Assembly (NCBI GenBank): GCA_016793585.1
Contig: JAEUJR010000915.1
Coordinates: 1-10,467 of the forward strand
Direction of reading: 5' to 3'
DNA from: Archangium sp.
GTDB lineage: Bacteria; Myxococcota; Myxococcia; Myxococcales; Myxococcaceae
Length of the DNA stretch: 10,467 nt
A model generated the notes under the pieces. The model saw nothing but the letters and a program-made list of their open reading frames with translations. It was not told the DNA's origin and searched no databases. Position 1 is the stretch's first letter, and each line of letters opens with the position of its first letter. The translations under genes were made by a program, and so were the position numbers. This document shows, one piece after another, positions 1 to 6,422 of the stretch.

Positions 1-937
1 CGGAGACGGCAGGCCCGATCGTCACGTCGAAACCACCGAACCCGTCAGAGGGCTTGAGGACCCACCGTGGGCGCTCCGGCAGCTCGTCGCCAAGCGCCCG
101 GGTCTCGGGAACGCCTCGCGTCTTCAGCCGGCCAAGCAGCACCTTGTGGTCGGCCACGATGGAGCCCGCAGGGTTGACCACACGCACCGCATCGTTGACC
201 CACGCCGCCAGGAACGCGCGGCTCGCCTCGACGCGCTCCGGAGCGAGCAGATCTTCGAGGCTGTCTCTGACGACCGTGTCGACGGTGCGCCCGCCGAGCC
301 AGAGCCGACCGTCACGAAATGAGAGCTCGGAGGGATCGGCCATGACGGCTTCGACCCCTTCTGCTCGAAACACCTTCACCAGCCGCGCGACGTCCCACTC
401 GAGGAACGCGTCGTGGTGAATCACGAAGACCACGAGCCCCGCCCTCGATGGGTGCTCAGCCACGAAACGGCGCATCGACGAGGCCACCGAGCTTCGCTGC
501 ACTCCTTCCACGCCGAGCCGCGCGAAGGCGCCCGCAGAGGCTTCCTCGACGCCCATGCCCGAAGGATCGCCCGCCTGACACTCGATCAATGCGAGCTCGC
601 CATCGTCCTTCACGATGAAGTCGTAACGGGTGCTGCCGAGGGCGCGCCGTTCACGGGCCTCGCTCACCACGCGCGACCTGAGCTCGGCTGGCACGGCGAT
701 GGGCTCGAGCTGATCGTCGGCCCACGACGCCAGCACCGTGTGCATGCCCAGGTGCCACTCACGCACCGCCGCCTCGATGCGACCGTGGAACGCGAGGTCG
801 ATCACCATCGGGCACAGCACCGGCTGCAACGCCGAGGCTCCCTCGGCAGCAAGCCCCTCGCGGAACGCAGCCAGCGACGCCGACGGAGCCGCCATCACCT
901 GCGCGATGAACGCTTCACGCCACGCCGCTGGAGTCAT
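1..937 (-). CDS. Circularly permuted ATP-grasp ligase, 3' end outside window
   Basis: The minus frame is open from an ATG at 937 to the window edge: 312 codons are visible and the C-terminus is missing. Three landmarks fit circularly permuted ATP-grasp proteins related to glutathionylspermidine synthase. They are an acidic strand-loop ALIECQAGDPSGMG (residues 116-129), which resembles the 'EvNadsPsG' region; NPAGSIVADHKVLL (255-268), which resembles 'NPxGSxxxxnK'; and RWVLKPSDGFGG (291-302), the nucleotide-binding lysine strand followed by a glycine loop. Such enzymes use ATP to activate a carboxylate and form an amide or peptide bond; the substrate cannot be read here. The start lies 3 bases after the stop of the oxoamine synthase gene, so the two are almost certainly one operon and translationally coupled. 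An AGGA about ten bases upstream could act as ribosome binding site. No signal peptide or membrane segment is visible, so it is probably cytoplasmic. The family call is fairly firm; the exact subfamily is not. Confidence 0.72.
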   Translation of the reverse strand, partial: MTPAAWREAFIAQVMAAPSASLAAFREGLAAEGASALQPVLCPMVIDLAFHGRIEAAVREWHLGMHTVLASWADDQLEPIAVPAELRSRVVSEARERRALGSTRYDFIVKDDGELALIECQAGDPSGMGVEEASAGAFARLGVEGVQRSSVASSMRRFVAEHPSRAGLVVFVIHHDAFLEWDVARLVKVFRAEGVEAVMADPSELSFRDGRLWLGGRTVDTVVRDSLEDLLAPERVEASRAFLAAWVNDAVRVVNPAGSIVADHKVLLGRLKTRGVPETRALGDELPERPRWVLKPSDGFGGFDVTIGPAVS

Positions 938-940
938 GGC

Positions 941-2245
941 TCACGCCGTCCTGGCGAGTGCGGCCCGTGACTCGGCCAGACACTTCGCGAAGCCATCGAT
1001 CTGCGCATCGGTGTGGTTCACACCGAGACACACGCGCAGCTGCGCCTTCCCGCGAGGCACCACGGGGAAGAACGCCGTGCTGACGAGATAGCCCTGCTCG
1101 AGCAGACGGGCACCGAGCGATCGGCAGACGCCTTCGTCACCGATCACCACGCGACGAATCGGGCTGAAGTCTCGGGCGTCGGTGCTGACCTGCTCGTCGA
1201 AGTGCGCGACCCGGGCGCGCAGCTCCTTCTGCAGGCGCTCCACCGTGCCGTCGGTGTGCAGCGTCACCGCTTCGAGCGCAGCGCCCACCACCGAGAAGTC
1301 GAGCGGCGCCGAGAAGCCGTACGTCATGCCGAACCGCCGCACGCGATCGGCCTGCCACTTCGTCGGCAACAGCACGCCGCCACCGTTGCACCCGAAGCCC
1401 TTGCCCAGCGAGTAGGTGATGATCACCGTCTCGGGCAGCTCACCGTCCCACGCGCCGCGCACCGAACCTTCACCCTGCCGCCCGAAGATCGACGTGCCGT
1501 GCGCATCGTCGAGGTACAGCACGATGCCCCACTTCTCGCTCAACTCGACCAGCTCGGGCAGCGGGCACAGGCCGCCCATCGAGTACACGCCGTCGGCCAG
1601 GTAGACGACCGTCTCGCCCGCTGCGTCGGCGGCTTTCGCTTCGTCTTCGAGCGCCTGCAGATCGTTGTGGCCGATGGTGGTGACCGAGTTCGCCTCTGCC
1701 GCGATGACAGGCCGAAGGAACTGCATCGACGCGTGCGCCTGCTTGTCGAACACGAAGCGCGTGCGCGAGCGCACCGACGAGGGCAGCAGCCCACCGCTCG
1801 CCAGGGTGGGCAACACCGACATGTGCGCAGCCGTCACGCTGGGAAAGGTGATGGCGTGGCCGCGAAAGAGCTCGCTCAGCTGCGCCTCGAGGCGAACGTT
1901 TGGCTCGATGGTGAGCCGCGAGCGCGCGCAGCAGAAGTGCACGCCGAACTCGTCGACGGCCCGCTTCGCCCCTTCGATCAGCCGCGGGTGCGTATCGAGG
2001 CCCAGGTAGCTGCAGTTGATGAACTCGACCGCCTCGTGGCCGTCGGGGAGCGTCACCACCCGCCCATCACGCGCGGTGAAGTGCGTGTGCATGAGGCCCA
2101 GCTCCGCCGCTTCGGCGATTCCCGCTTCGGCCTCTCCGATCACGAACTTCGTGTTTCGCGCCATCTCGTTCAGCACCACACCCAATGCGTCTTCCCTGCG
2201 CAAGGGAGCCGCGAGCTCGATCGCCTTGACCAGGTGGTCAGTCAC
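941..2245 (-). CDS. Alpha-oxoamine synthase-like PLP enzyme (BioF/KBL fold), atypical subfamily
   Basis: This 434-residue protein has the fold-type I layout of alpha-oxoamine synthases, which join an acyl-CoA to an amino acid with loss of CO2 to give an aminoketone. Visible marks are FINCSYLGLDTHP (75-87), the PLP-stacking His in DKQAHAS (H171), LADGVYSMGG (216-225), DDAHGTSIFG (246-255, cofactor-binding Asp and His), the Schiff-base lysine in YSLGKGFG (K282), and LRVCLGVNHTDAQID (403-417) with the likely carboxylate-binding Arg. The segment after the first strand reads GVHFCCARSRLTIEPNVRLE (101-120). It keeps the SR pair but lacks the Gly and His normally found in BioF, KBL, ALA synthase or serine palmitoyltransferase, so the substrates probably differ. 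The only upstream in-frame start is GTG at 2245, with no clear ribosome binding site; ATG at 2164 (residue 28) is an alternative. It is followed by an ATP-grasp gene and divided from a divergent TetR gene by 20 bases. Autoinducer synthases (CqsA type) share the fold, but nothing here proves that role. Confidence 0.82.
   Translation of the reverse strand: MTDHLVKAIELAAPLRREDALGVVLNEMARNTKFVIGEAEAGIAEAAELGLMHTHFTARDGRVVTLPDGHEAVEFINCSYLGLDTHPRLIEGAKRAVDEFGVHFCCARSRLTIEPNVRLEAQLSELFRGHAITFPSVTAAHMSVLPTLASGGLLPSSVRSRTRFVFDKQAHASMQFLRPVIAAEANSVTTIGHNDLQALEDEAKAADAAGETVVYLADGVYSMGGLCPLPELVELSEKWGIVLYLDDAHGTSIFGRQGEGSVRGAWDGELPETVIITYSLGKGFGCNGGGVLLPTKWQADRVRRFGMTYGFSAPLDFSVVGAALEAVTLHTDGTVERLQKELRARVAHFDEQVSTDARDFSPIRRVVIGDEGVCRSLGARLLEQGYLVSTAFFPVVPRGKAQLRVCLGVNHTDAQIDGFAKCLAESRAALARTA
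2227..2240. promoter_or_regulatory. Putative TetR operator, copy 1
   Basis: TGACCA-GG-TGGTCA is a perfect palindrome with 6-base arms and a 2-base centre. It covers codons 2-7 of the oxoamine synthase gene as annotated. The same arms and spacing recur at 2259-2272, centre to centre 32 bases away, about three helical turns. Binding by the divergent TetR protein is inferred from position and symmetry. Confidence 0.6.
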
Positions 2246-2258
2246 CGCTACGCCATGT

Positions 2259-2272
2259 TGACCACATGGTCA
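2259..2272. promoter_or_regulatory. Putative TetR operator, copy 2
   Basis: TGACCA-CA-TGGTCA has the same arms as the copy at 2227-2240, and both copies sit in the longer context TTGACCANNTGGTCAG. This one covers the ATG (2266-2268) of the TetR gene. A repressor bound here would block start of the regulator's own transcript or its translation start region, so autoregulation is likely. A TTGACC at 2226-2231 with TACGCC at 2249-2254 (17-base spacing) could form a promoter for the TetR gene lying between the two sites. Confidence 0.6.
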
Positions 2273-2886
2273 GCCGCGCTCGTCAACCACGCGAAACCGC
2301 TTCGTCTTCGGGGGTGGAGCGCATTCTCGACGCGGCGCTCGAGGAGTTCGCCACGCGTGGCTACGAGGCCGCCTCGACGAACCTGATCGCGAGCAAGGCA
2401 GGCGTGGCGAAGGGCCTCGTGTTTCACCACTTCGGCTCGAAAGAGCGCCTGTTCGAAGCGCTCTTCGATCGTGAGCTCGAGCGCCACGGCGCCTTCGTGT
2501 TCTCACCGGCGGGCTCGACCGAGCTGTTCGCGCGGCTCCACGAGCTCACCCTGCGCAAGCTCGAGCTGGCCGTGCAGCACCCGCGGAGCGCCGAGTTCCT
2601 CGCGGTCGCGCTGACCGAGGCGCCGCCATCACTCGGGCCGAAGCTGCTCGCCCGTCAAACCCACCTGCTCAAGACCGCCTGGCCGTGCGTTCTCGAAGGG
2701 CTCGACGCGTCGAAGCTGCGCCCGGGCCTCACGATTGGAGACGCAGTCGAGACGGTGAGCCTGTTGTCAGAGGGCCTCGAGCAGCAGCTCCTCGTGCTGC
2801 TGAGGTCGCGCACGCTCACGATGGCCGAGCTGTCGGCCCGCGCCTGGCGGCACTTCGAGCGGCTGCGCGACGGCATGTACCGTTAG
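2266..2886 (+). CDS. TetR/AcrR-family transcriptional regulator
   Basis: A 206-residue protein of normal TetR length. The N-terminal DNA-binding domain spans about residues 17-63: ERILDAALEEFATRGYE, then the helix-turn-helix TNLIASKAGVAKGLVFHHFG, then SKERLFEAL, all typical of the family. The rest is the all-helical ligand-binding and dimerisation domain, which shows no recognisable specificity. It is divergent from the oxoamine synthase/ATP-grasp operon with 20 bases between starts, and two identical palindromes lie across that gap, so it most likely represses the operon and itself until a ligand binds. The ATG at 2266 lacks a Shine-Dalgarno sequence; if the promoter between the palindromes is real, the mRNA would be nearly leaderless. 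A GTG at residue 17 is an alternative start that would put copy 2 of the operator fully upstream. Its stop overlaps the convergent gene's stop by four bases. Confidence 0.93.
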   Translation: MVSRARQPRETASSSGVERILDAALEEFATRGYEAASTNLIASKAGVAKGLVFHHFGSKERLFEALFDRELERHGAFVFSPAGSTELFARLHELTLRKLELAVQHPRSAEFLAVALTEAPPSLGPKLLARQTHLLKTAWPCVLEGLDASKLRPGLTIGDAVETVSLLSEGLEQQLLVLLRSRTLTMAELSARAWRHFERLRDGMYR

Positions 2887-3362
2887 AACGGCGCGTCTTC
2901 GTCGCTCGGAGGCGGAATGTGCGAGTCGTCGGGGCCGTCGCCGCCGAACCCGCCGCCACCGCCTCCGCCCTGCCGCGCCATCTCGCCTTCGATGGCCGCG
3001 AGCAGCACGCGCTCCTTGTCGTGCCAGCGCGCCTTGCCGGGGTCGCTGAGCGTGCGGCGGCAACCGTTCGCGTAGAACTCGAGGTCCTGCATCGAGGCGC
3101 CCGAGATCGGCAGGCCCTTCGAGCGGCCATACGGCGGGAACACCATGCCCGACGCGTCGCCCCCACCCGAGCCGCGGGGCGCGCTCGAGGCGGCTGCACG
3201 GCGAACCGGAGCGCCGCCCACGTCAGCGCTGCCACCGATGCGCAGATCGCCCAGGCTCAACGAGAAGCCCTCGCCCGTTCGCGTCGCGGTGCCCACTCGC
3301 ACCTGCTCCACCGAACCGTCTGCTCGCGTCACTGCCACCGTCACCGGAAAGGTCTCGCTCAT
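2883..3362 (-). CDS. Protein with ExoX-C-like domain and SSB-like C-terminal tail
   Basis: I do not recognise this 159-residue protein as a named family. It has three parts. Residues 1-43 are a small beta-rich region (VTVAVTRADGSVEQVRVG). Residues 73-130 include VFPPYGRSKGLPISGAS and a helical stretch ending in ERVLLAAIEGEMARQG; this resembles the small 'GKYKGKPL' domain found at the C-terminus of ExoX-type exonucleases and in some phage replication proteins (tentative). Residues 132-159 are a Gly-rich, acidic disordered tail ending in SDEDAPF. That tip matches the pattern of the SSB C-terminal peptide (acidic residues, then P-F at the very end), which docks DNA repair and replication enzymes. 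No OB fold is visible, so it is not SSB itself. It lies 25-40 bases downstream of the zinc-ribbon gene on the same strand. Start choice is open: ATG at 3362 (GAAGG eight bases upstream) or ATG at 3377, five residues longer. Confidence 0.78.
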   Translation of the reverse strand: MSETFPVTVAVTRADGSVEQVRVGTATRTGEGFSLSLGDLRIGGSADVGGAPVRRAAASSAPRGSGGGDASGMVFPPYGRSKGLPISGASMQDLEFYANGCRRTLSDPGKARWHDKERVLLAAIEGEMARQGGGGGGGFGGDGPDDSHIPPPSDEDAPF

Positions 3363-3402
3363 GGGTGCGGCCTTCATCACGGCGACGCCTCGGCTGTCCA
3401 GT

Positions 3403-3633
3403 TCACACGTCGTGCAGCTCGGTGCGCCCACACATCGGGCAGCGCGGCTTCATCTTCGTGACGCTGCCTTGCCAACCGCACCCGCACATCACGCGGCGCT
3501 TCTCACCCTCGTAGGAAGGCGCGCTCGACGAGAACAGCCGCTTGAGGACGATGAGCACCACGATCACGGCCACGGCGAAGCCGACCGACTTCCATCCGCC
3601 TACCTTCGCCAACACTGTATTCAGCTCTTCCAT
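3403..3633 (-). CDS. Small membrane-anchored zinc-ribbon protein
   Basis: A 76-residue protein starting at ATG 3633. Residues about 15-33 (KSVGFAVAVIVVLIVLKRL) form one transmembrane helix followed by a basic pair, which favours a cytoplasmic C-terminus. Residues 49-69 carry four cysteines as C-G-C (C50, C52) and C-P-M-C (C65, C68), a compact zinc ribbon. No enzymatic motif is present; it may hold a partner at the membrane through the ribbon. The gene is divergent from the response regulator (48 bases between starts) and is the first gene of a probable two-gene operon with the SSB-tail protein. The open frame extends upstream of this ATG, antisense to the response regulator, but that part is low-complexity Arg/Glu-rich sequence typical of a shadow frame. 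Function unknown. Confidence 0.78.
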   Translation of the reverse strand: MEELNTVLAKVGGWKSVGFAVAVIVVLIVLKRLFSSSAPSYEGEKRRVMCGCGWQGSVTKMKPRCPMCGRTELHDV

Positions 3634-3681
3634 GCGGGCGATTCTCGACCTGCGACGACCGAAGCGCGAGACTTCTGCGCC

Positions 3682-4434
3682 GTGGTCCCAAACTCCGTTC
3701 TGCTCATCGACGATGAACCCATCGTTCTCGACGTGCTGCGAATCGCGCTCGAGAAGAAAGCCTTCGCCGTCATCACCGCGAACCGGGTGACCGACGCCGT
3801 CAAAGCGCTCGACTCCCAACGCTTCGGCGCGCTGCTCGTCGACAAGAACCTGCCCGACGGCAGCGGGCTCGACGTCATTCGCGCCGCGCGCAGCCGCCAG
3901 CCGTTCTGCGCGTGCATGATGATGACGGGCTACCCGAACGTGACCTCGATTCTCGAGGCGCTGCGGCTGGGCGCCGTCGACTACCTCGAGAAGCCGTTCC
4001 CGCAGATGAGCCTCGTGCAGGAGAAGATCCGCGCGGCCATCGAGAGCCAGCGCATTCTGCAGGAGCGCGAGTCGCTCATCTTCAAGCTGCAAGAGCTGCA
4101 GAAGGCTGGCAACGGCGTCTTCGAGCGCGACACCGAAGTGGCGATGCTGCAGCAGGCCCTCGAGCTCGCGCAGGAAGAGAAGCAGTACCTCGCGTCGAAG
4201 CACCAGGTCGAGCTGGCCGAGGCGCAGGAGCGGCTCACCAGCATCAAGCACCGGCACCTGCACGCGATTCAGGCCATGCGCGCGACCTCGGCGTCGCTCG
4301 CCAACCTGCTCGAGGGCCACACCCTGCCGCCAGAGGCCGAGCGCGAAGTGCGAGAGGCCCGCCGCCTGCTCTCCTCGACGATCGACGAGACCAACCACAC
4401 CCCAGCCCCCGGCTCGCTTCCGCGCGTGGTGTAG
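3682..4434 (+). CDS. Response regulator: receiver domain plus C-terminal coiled coil
   Basis: A 250-residue protein. Residues 5-122 form a CheY-like receiver: acidic pair D10-D11 in VLLIDDEP, phospho-acceptor D54 in LLVDKNLPDGSG, switch T82 in MMTGYPN, Y101, and the conserved K104 in YLEKPF. All residues needed for phosphorylation are present. There is no DNA-binding, AAA+ or GGDEF output domain. Instead residues about 113-235 are Glu/Gln/Lys/Leu-rich helices (QRILQERESLIFKLQELQK; QALELAQEEKQYLASKHQVE) predicted to form coiled coil, followed by a short Pro-rich tail. It may signal by protein-protein contact or phosphotransfer. The receiver itself looks like the NtrC type. The start is GTG at 3682, the only in-frame start close to the receiver; the frame stays open upstream but is antisense to the zinc-ribbon gene. 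No histidine kinase is adjacent, so it counts as an orphan regulator. Confidence 0.9.
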   Translation: MVPNSVLLIDDEPIVLDVLRIALEKKAFAVITANRVTDAVKALDSQRFGALLVDKNLPDGSGLDVIRAARSRQPFCACMMMTGYPNVTSILEALRLGAVDYLEKPFPQMSLVQEKIRAAIESQRILQERESLIFKLQELQKAGNGVFERDTEVAMLQQALELAQEEKQYLASKHQVELAEAQERLTSIKHRHLHAIQAMRATSASLANLLEGHTLPPEAEREVREARRLLSSTIDETNHTPAPGSLPRVV

Positions 4435-4494
4435 GCCGAAGACCCACGCGCGCTTTCCCGGGAAGGTCGGGGGGATGCACGGCGTTGAGCGCTT

Positions 4495-4503
4495 GAGTAC
4501 ATT
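4495..4503 (+). promoter_or_regulatory. Possible -10 element (GAGTACATT)
   Basis: GAGTACATT ends 12 bases before the ATG at 4516, and the related GAGTACACT ends 7 bases before the ATG at 6441. TACATT and TACACT are fair -10 hexamers, but no good -35 lies 16-18 bases upstream of either. The 81-base gap 4435-4515 otherwise holds only a 10-base palindrome, TTCCCGGGAA, at 4455-4464. Confidence 0.25.
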
Positions 4504-4515
4504 TTCACTACGCCC

Positions 4516-5004
4516 ATGAAGGTACGCATCAGCCAACCCCGCACAGACTGCCTCGTGGTCGAGCGCGGCCGCGCCTGGGGTCGTTTCGGAGCCGCGGCGT
4601 TCGGCGTGCTGGTGCTCTCGACCTCTCTCGCGCTCATCGACCTCGGCAGCGGGCCCGGGCTCATGCTGCTGGCGCTCTCGGGGGCGCTCATCTCGGTGTT
4701 CGCACTGGTGATGGTGCGCGCCGCCCGCGTCGCCACGTGGACGATCGTGCGGACCCAGGGCCGGCTGCTGGTCGACGGCGAGCCGCTCGAGCTGGCCCGC
4801 GTCGAGCTGCGCGTCGCGCAGATGCCCATCACTCGCGTGCCGACCGGCTACACGCTCTCGTTGTGGATGATGACGACCGCAGGGCCGATCGACATTCCGC
4901 TCGGCGCCTACCGCACGCTCATCGAGGCGTCGTCGATCTCGGGCACGGTCGAAGACTTCGTGCAGCGCGCGAACGTCAAGCAGCCCGGCCACACCGGCGC
5001 CTGA
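4516..5004 (+). CDS. Two-helix membrane protein of unknown function
   Basis: A 162-residue protein I do not recognise. A short N-terminal arm is followed by two hydrophobic helices, about residues 24-42 (FGAAAFGVLVLSTSLALID) and 47-68 (PGLMLLALSGALISVFALVM), joined by a short Gly-rich loop and ended by Arg residues that suggest both termini are cytoplasmic. The remaining 90 residues look like beta strands (WTIVRTQGRLLVDG, RVELRVAQM, YTLSLWMMTT, GPIDIPLG) plus a final helix (IEASS...VEDFVQRA). This is reminiscent of small PH-like domains attached to paired membrane helices, but that is only a resemblance. It has its own start with no gene close upstream on the strand. Its stop meets the stop of the kinase gene head-on with no base between them, and both proteins are membrane-bound. 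Confidence 0.8.
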   Translation: MKVRISQPRTDCLVVERGRAWGRFGAAAFGVLVLSTSLALIDLGSGPGLMLLALSGALISVFALVMVRAARVATWTIVRTQGRLLVDGEPLELARVELRVAQMPITRVPTGYTLSLWMMTTAGPIDIPLGAYRTLIEASSISGTVEDFVQRANVKQPGHTGA

Positions 5005-6363
5005 TCACCTCACGAACACGAGCACCCGCGTCGCCGCGAGGCGATCGATCAACGTGCGGCGAGCCGTGCCGAAGAAGCGGGCGAGCGAGCCCACCAGACT
5101 GAAGCCCGCGGTGATGGTGAGCGCCGCCAGCAGGCCCGACTGCGCCACGCCAGACCACGCGTTGTAGAGCGCCGCCAGCGAGAGCCCGGCGAAGGGAACC
5201 CAGAGGTACTGCAGCAGGCTGCGCAGCACGACCGCGCCGCGGGGCAGCTCGTCTCCATTGGGGCGCGAGAGCACGAGCCGCATCATCCACAGCCCGGGCG
5301 TGGCGCCCACGGCGATGGCTCCGGCCGCCAGCCAGAGCAGCAGCAGCGCGAACGAGAGGAAGACGCGCGACACCAGGCCCAGCCCCAGCGCGGTAGAGCT
5401 CATCAACGCGATCACGAAGACCGACAGGTCGATGGCCCACGCGAGCGCCCGCGGCAGCGCCCCGGCGTCGATGACGGGTCTGGGAGCCGAGGCCTCCAGC
5501 GCGGCGACCAGCTCGTCGTAGCTCTGAAACCGCGCTTCCTTCTTCCGCGCGAGGCAGCGATCGATCACGCGAGCAAAAGGCGCCGGCACGGCACCACGCC
5601 GGGGCTCGAGCGGCGCAGGCGGCGGGCCGTGGTGAAATGACTGAAGCTCCATCAACGTCGAGGCGGTGGTCGGTGGCGCGCCCGTGAGCAGCTCGAGAAA
5701 CGTCGCACCCAACGCGTAGATGTCGCTGCGCTCGTCGAGCGCGTCTCCTGCGGCTTGCTCAGGAGACATGTACGGGGGGCTGCCCATCACCGAGCCCACC
5801 TGCGTGAGCGAAGGGAGCGCCGGGTTGTACGCCCGCACGTTCGGCAGCGTGACCGCTTCCCGAGACATCACCGGCGCGGCGAGCCCGAAGTCGGCCAGGT
5901 GCGCCTCGCCGAAACGATCGAGCAGCACGTTGTCGGGCTTGATGTCGCGGTGAATGAGGCCGAGACGCGAAGCCTCCTTCAGGCCCCGGGCGAGCGCGAG
6001 CAGGTGCCGGTGCGCCGTCTTCCAGTCGAGCGGGCCTGCGTCGCGCAGCTGGCCGCCCAGCGAGCCCCCTTCGACGAGCTCCATCACCATGAAGAGCGTC
6101 TCGCCCTCCTGACCGACGTAGAAGACCTGCACCACGTTGGGGTGAACGATCTGCGCCTGCGCGCGGGCCTCGCGAACGAAGCGCGCGACGAACGACTGCT
6201 CGTGCGAGTACTCGGGGCGAATCACCTTCACCGCGACGGGCCGCTGCAGCGACAGATCGAAGCCCAGGTACACGCGCCCCATACCGCCCTCGGCGATGCC
6301 CTGATCGAGCCGAAAGTGGTGAAGCGTTCGGCCCGAGTGCGAGGCCGGCGGAGAGCCATCCAT
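5005..6363 (-). CDS. Ser/Thr protein kinase fused to C-terminal RDD membrane domain
   Basis: A 452-residue Hanks-type kinase with a membrane tail. Residues 17-290 carry the full catalytic set: glycine loop IAEGGMGRVY (23-32), VAVKVI with K46, helix-C glutamate E65, HRDIKPDNVLL (H138, R139, D140, N145), DFG (158-160) and GSPPYMSPEQ (194-203). It should be an active Ser/Thr kinase. From about residue 302 an RDD domain follows: PRALAWAIDL (304-313), hydrophobic helices near 311-330, 334-354 and 383-402, TPGLWMMRL (355-363), and the closing TLIDRLAATRVL (437-448), the family's typical C-terminal motif. So the kinase domain is N-terminal and cytoplasmic, anchored by a small membrane bundle rather than by the single helix plus PASTA repeats of PknB-type kinases. 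RDD domains are often linked to transport or envelope stress; the role here is unknown. The start is ATG 6363, 77 bases from the divergent acyltransferase gene. Confidence 0.92.
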   Translation of the reverse strand: MDGSPPASHSGRTLHHFRLDQGIAEGGMGRVYLGFDLSLQRPVAVKVIRPEYSHEQSFVARFVREARAQAQIVHPNVVQVFYVGQEGETLFMVMELVEGGSLGGQLRDAGPLDWKTAHRHLLALARGLKEASRLGLIHRDIKPDNVLLDRFGEAHLADFGLAAPVMSREAVTLPNVRAYNPALPSLTQVGSVMGSPPYMSPEQAAGDALDERSDIYALGATFLELLTGAPPTTASTLMELQSFHHGPPPAPLEPRRGAVPAPFARVIDRCLARKKEARFQSYDELVAALEASAPRPVIDAGALPRALAWAIDLSVFVIALMSSTALGLGLVSRVFLSFALLLLWLAAGAIAVGATPGLWMMRLVLSRPNGDELPRGAVVLRSLLQYLWVPFAGLSLAALYNAWSGVAQSGLLAALTITAGFSLVGSLARFFGTARRTLIDRLAATRVLVFVR

Positions 6364-6422
6364 GGTTCGCCCGGCTTACGACGAAGGCCCCGCGTTGGAT
6401 TTGCCGGGCATGCCGAGGTGCG

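Noticed and set aside
413..970. Plus-strand open frame of about 185 codons facing the left end
   Set aside because: It is rich in Arg, His and Ala with no motif and lies antisense to the ATP-grasp gene, whose frame is open for 312 codons and has recognisable motifs.
941..2245. Naming the PLP enzyme bioF, kbl, hemA or spt
   Set aside because: The GxGSRxxxG...H segment common to those enzymes is replaced by CCARSRLTIEPN and no biotin, threonine, heme or sphingolipid gene is beside it.
1013..2386. Plus-strand open frame of 457 codons
   Set aside because: It is a mirror of the oxoamine synthase gene caused by high GC third positions; the protein is low-complexity Arg/His/Glu and it also runs into the TetR gene.
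2883..3362. Calling the SSB-tail protein SSB itself
   Set aside because: No OB-fold strands or conserved SSB N-terminal motifs are visible; only the tail matches.
4455..4464. TTCCCGGGAA palindrome as a terminator after the response regulator
   Set aside because: It has no loop and no T-run on either strand, so it cannot act as an intrinsic terminator.
3634..4992. Long minus-strand open frame reaching upstream of the zinc-ribbon gene
   Set aside because: This part is antisense to the response regulator and the two-helix membrane protein and is Arg/Glu/His-rich without motifs; only the last 76 residues of the frame (3403-3633) look like a real protein.
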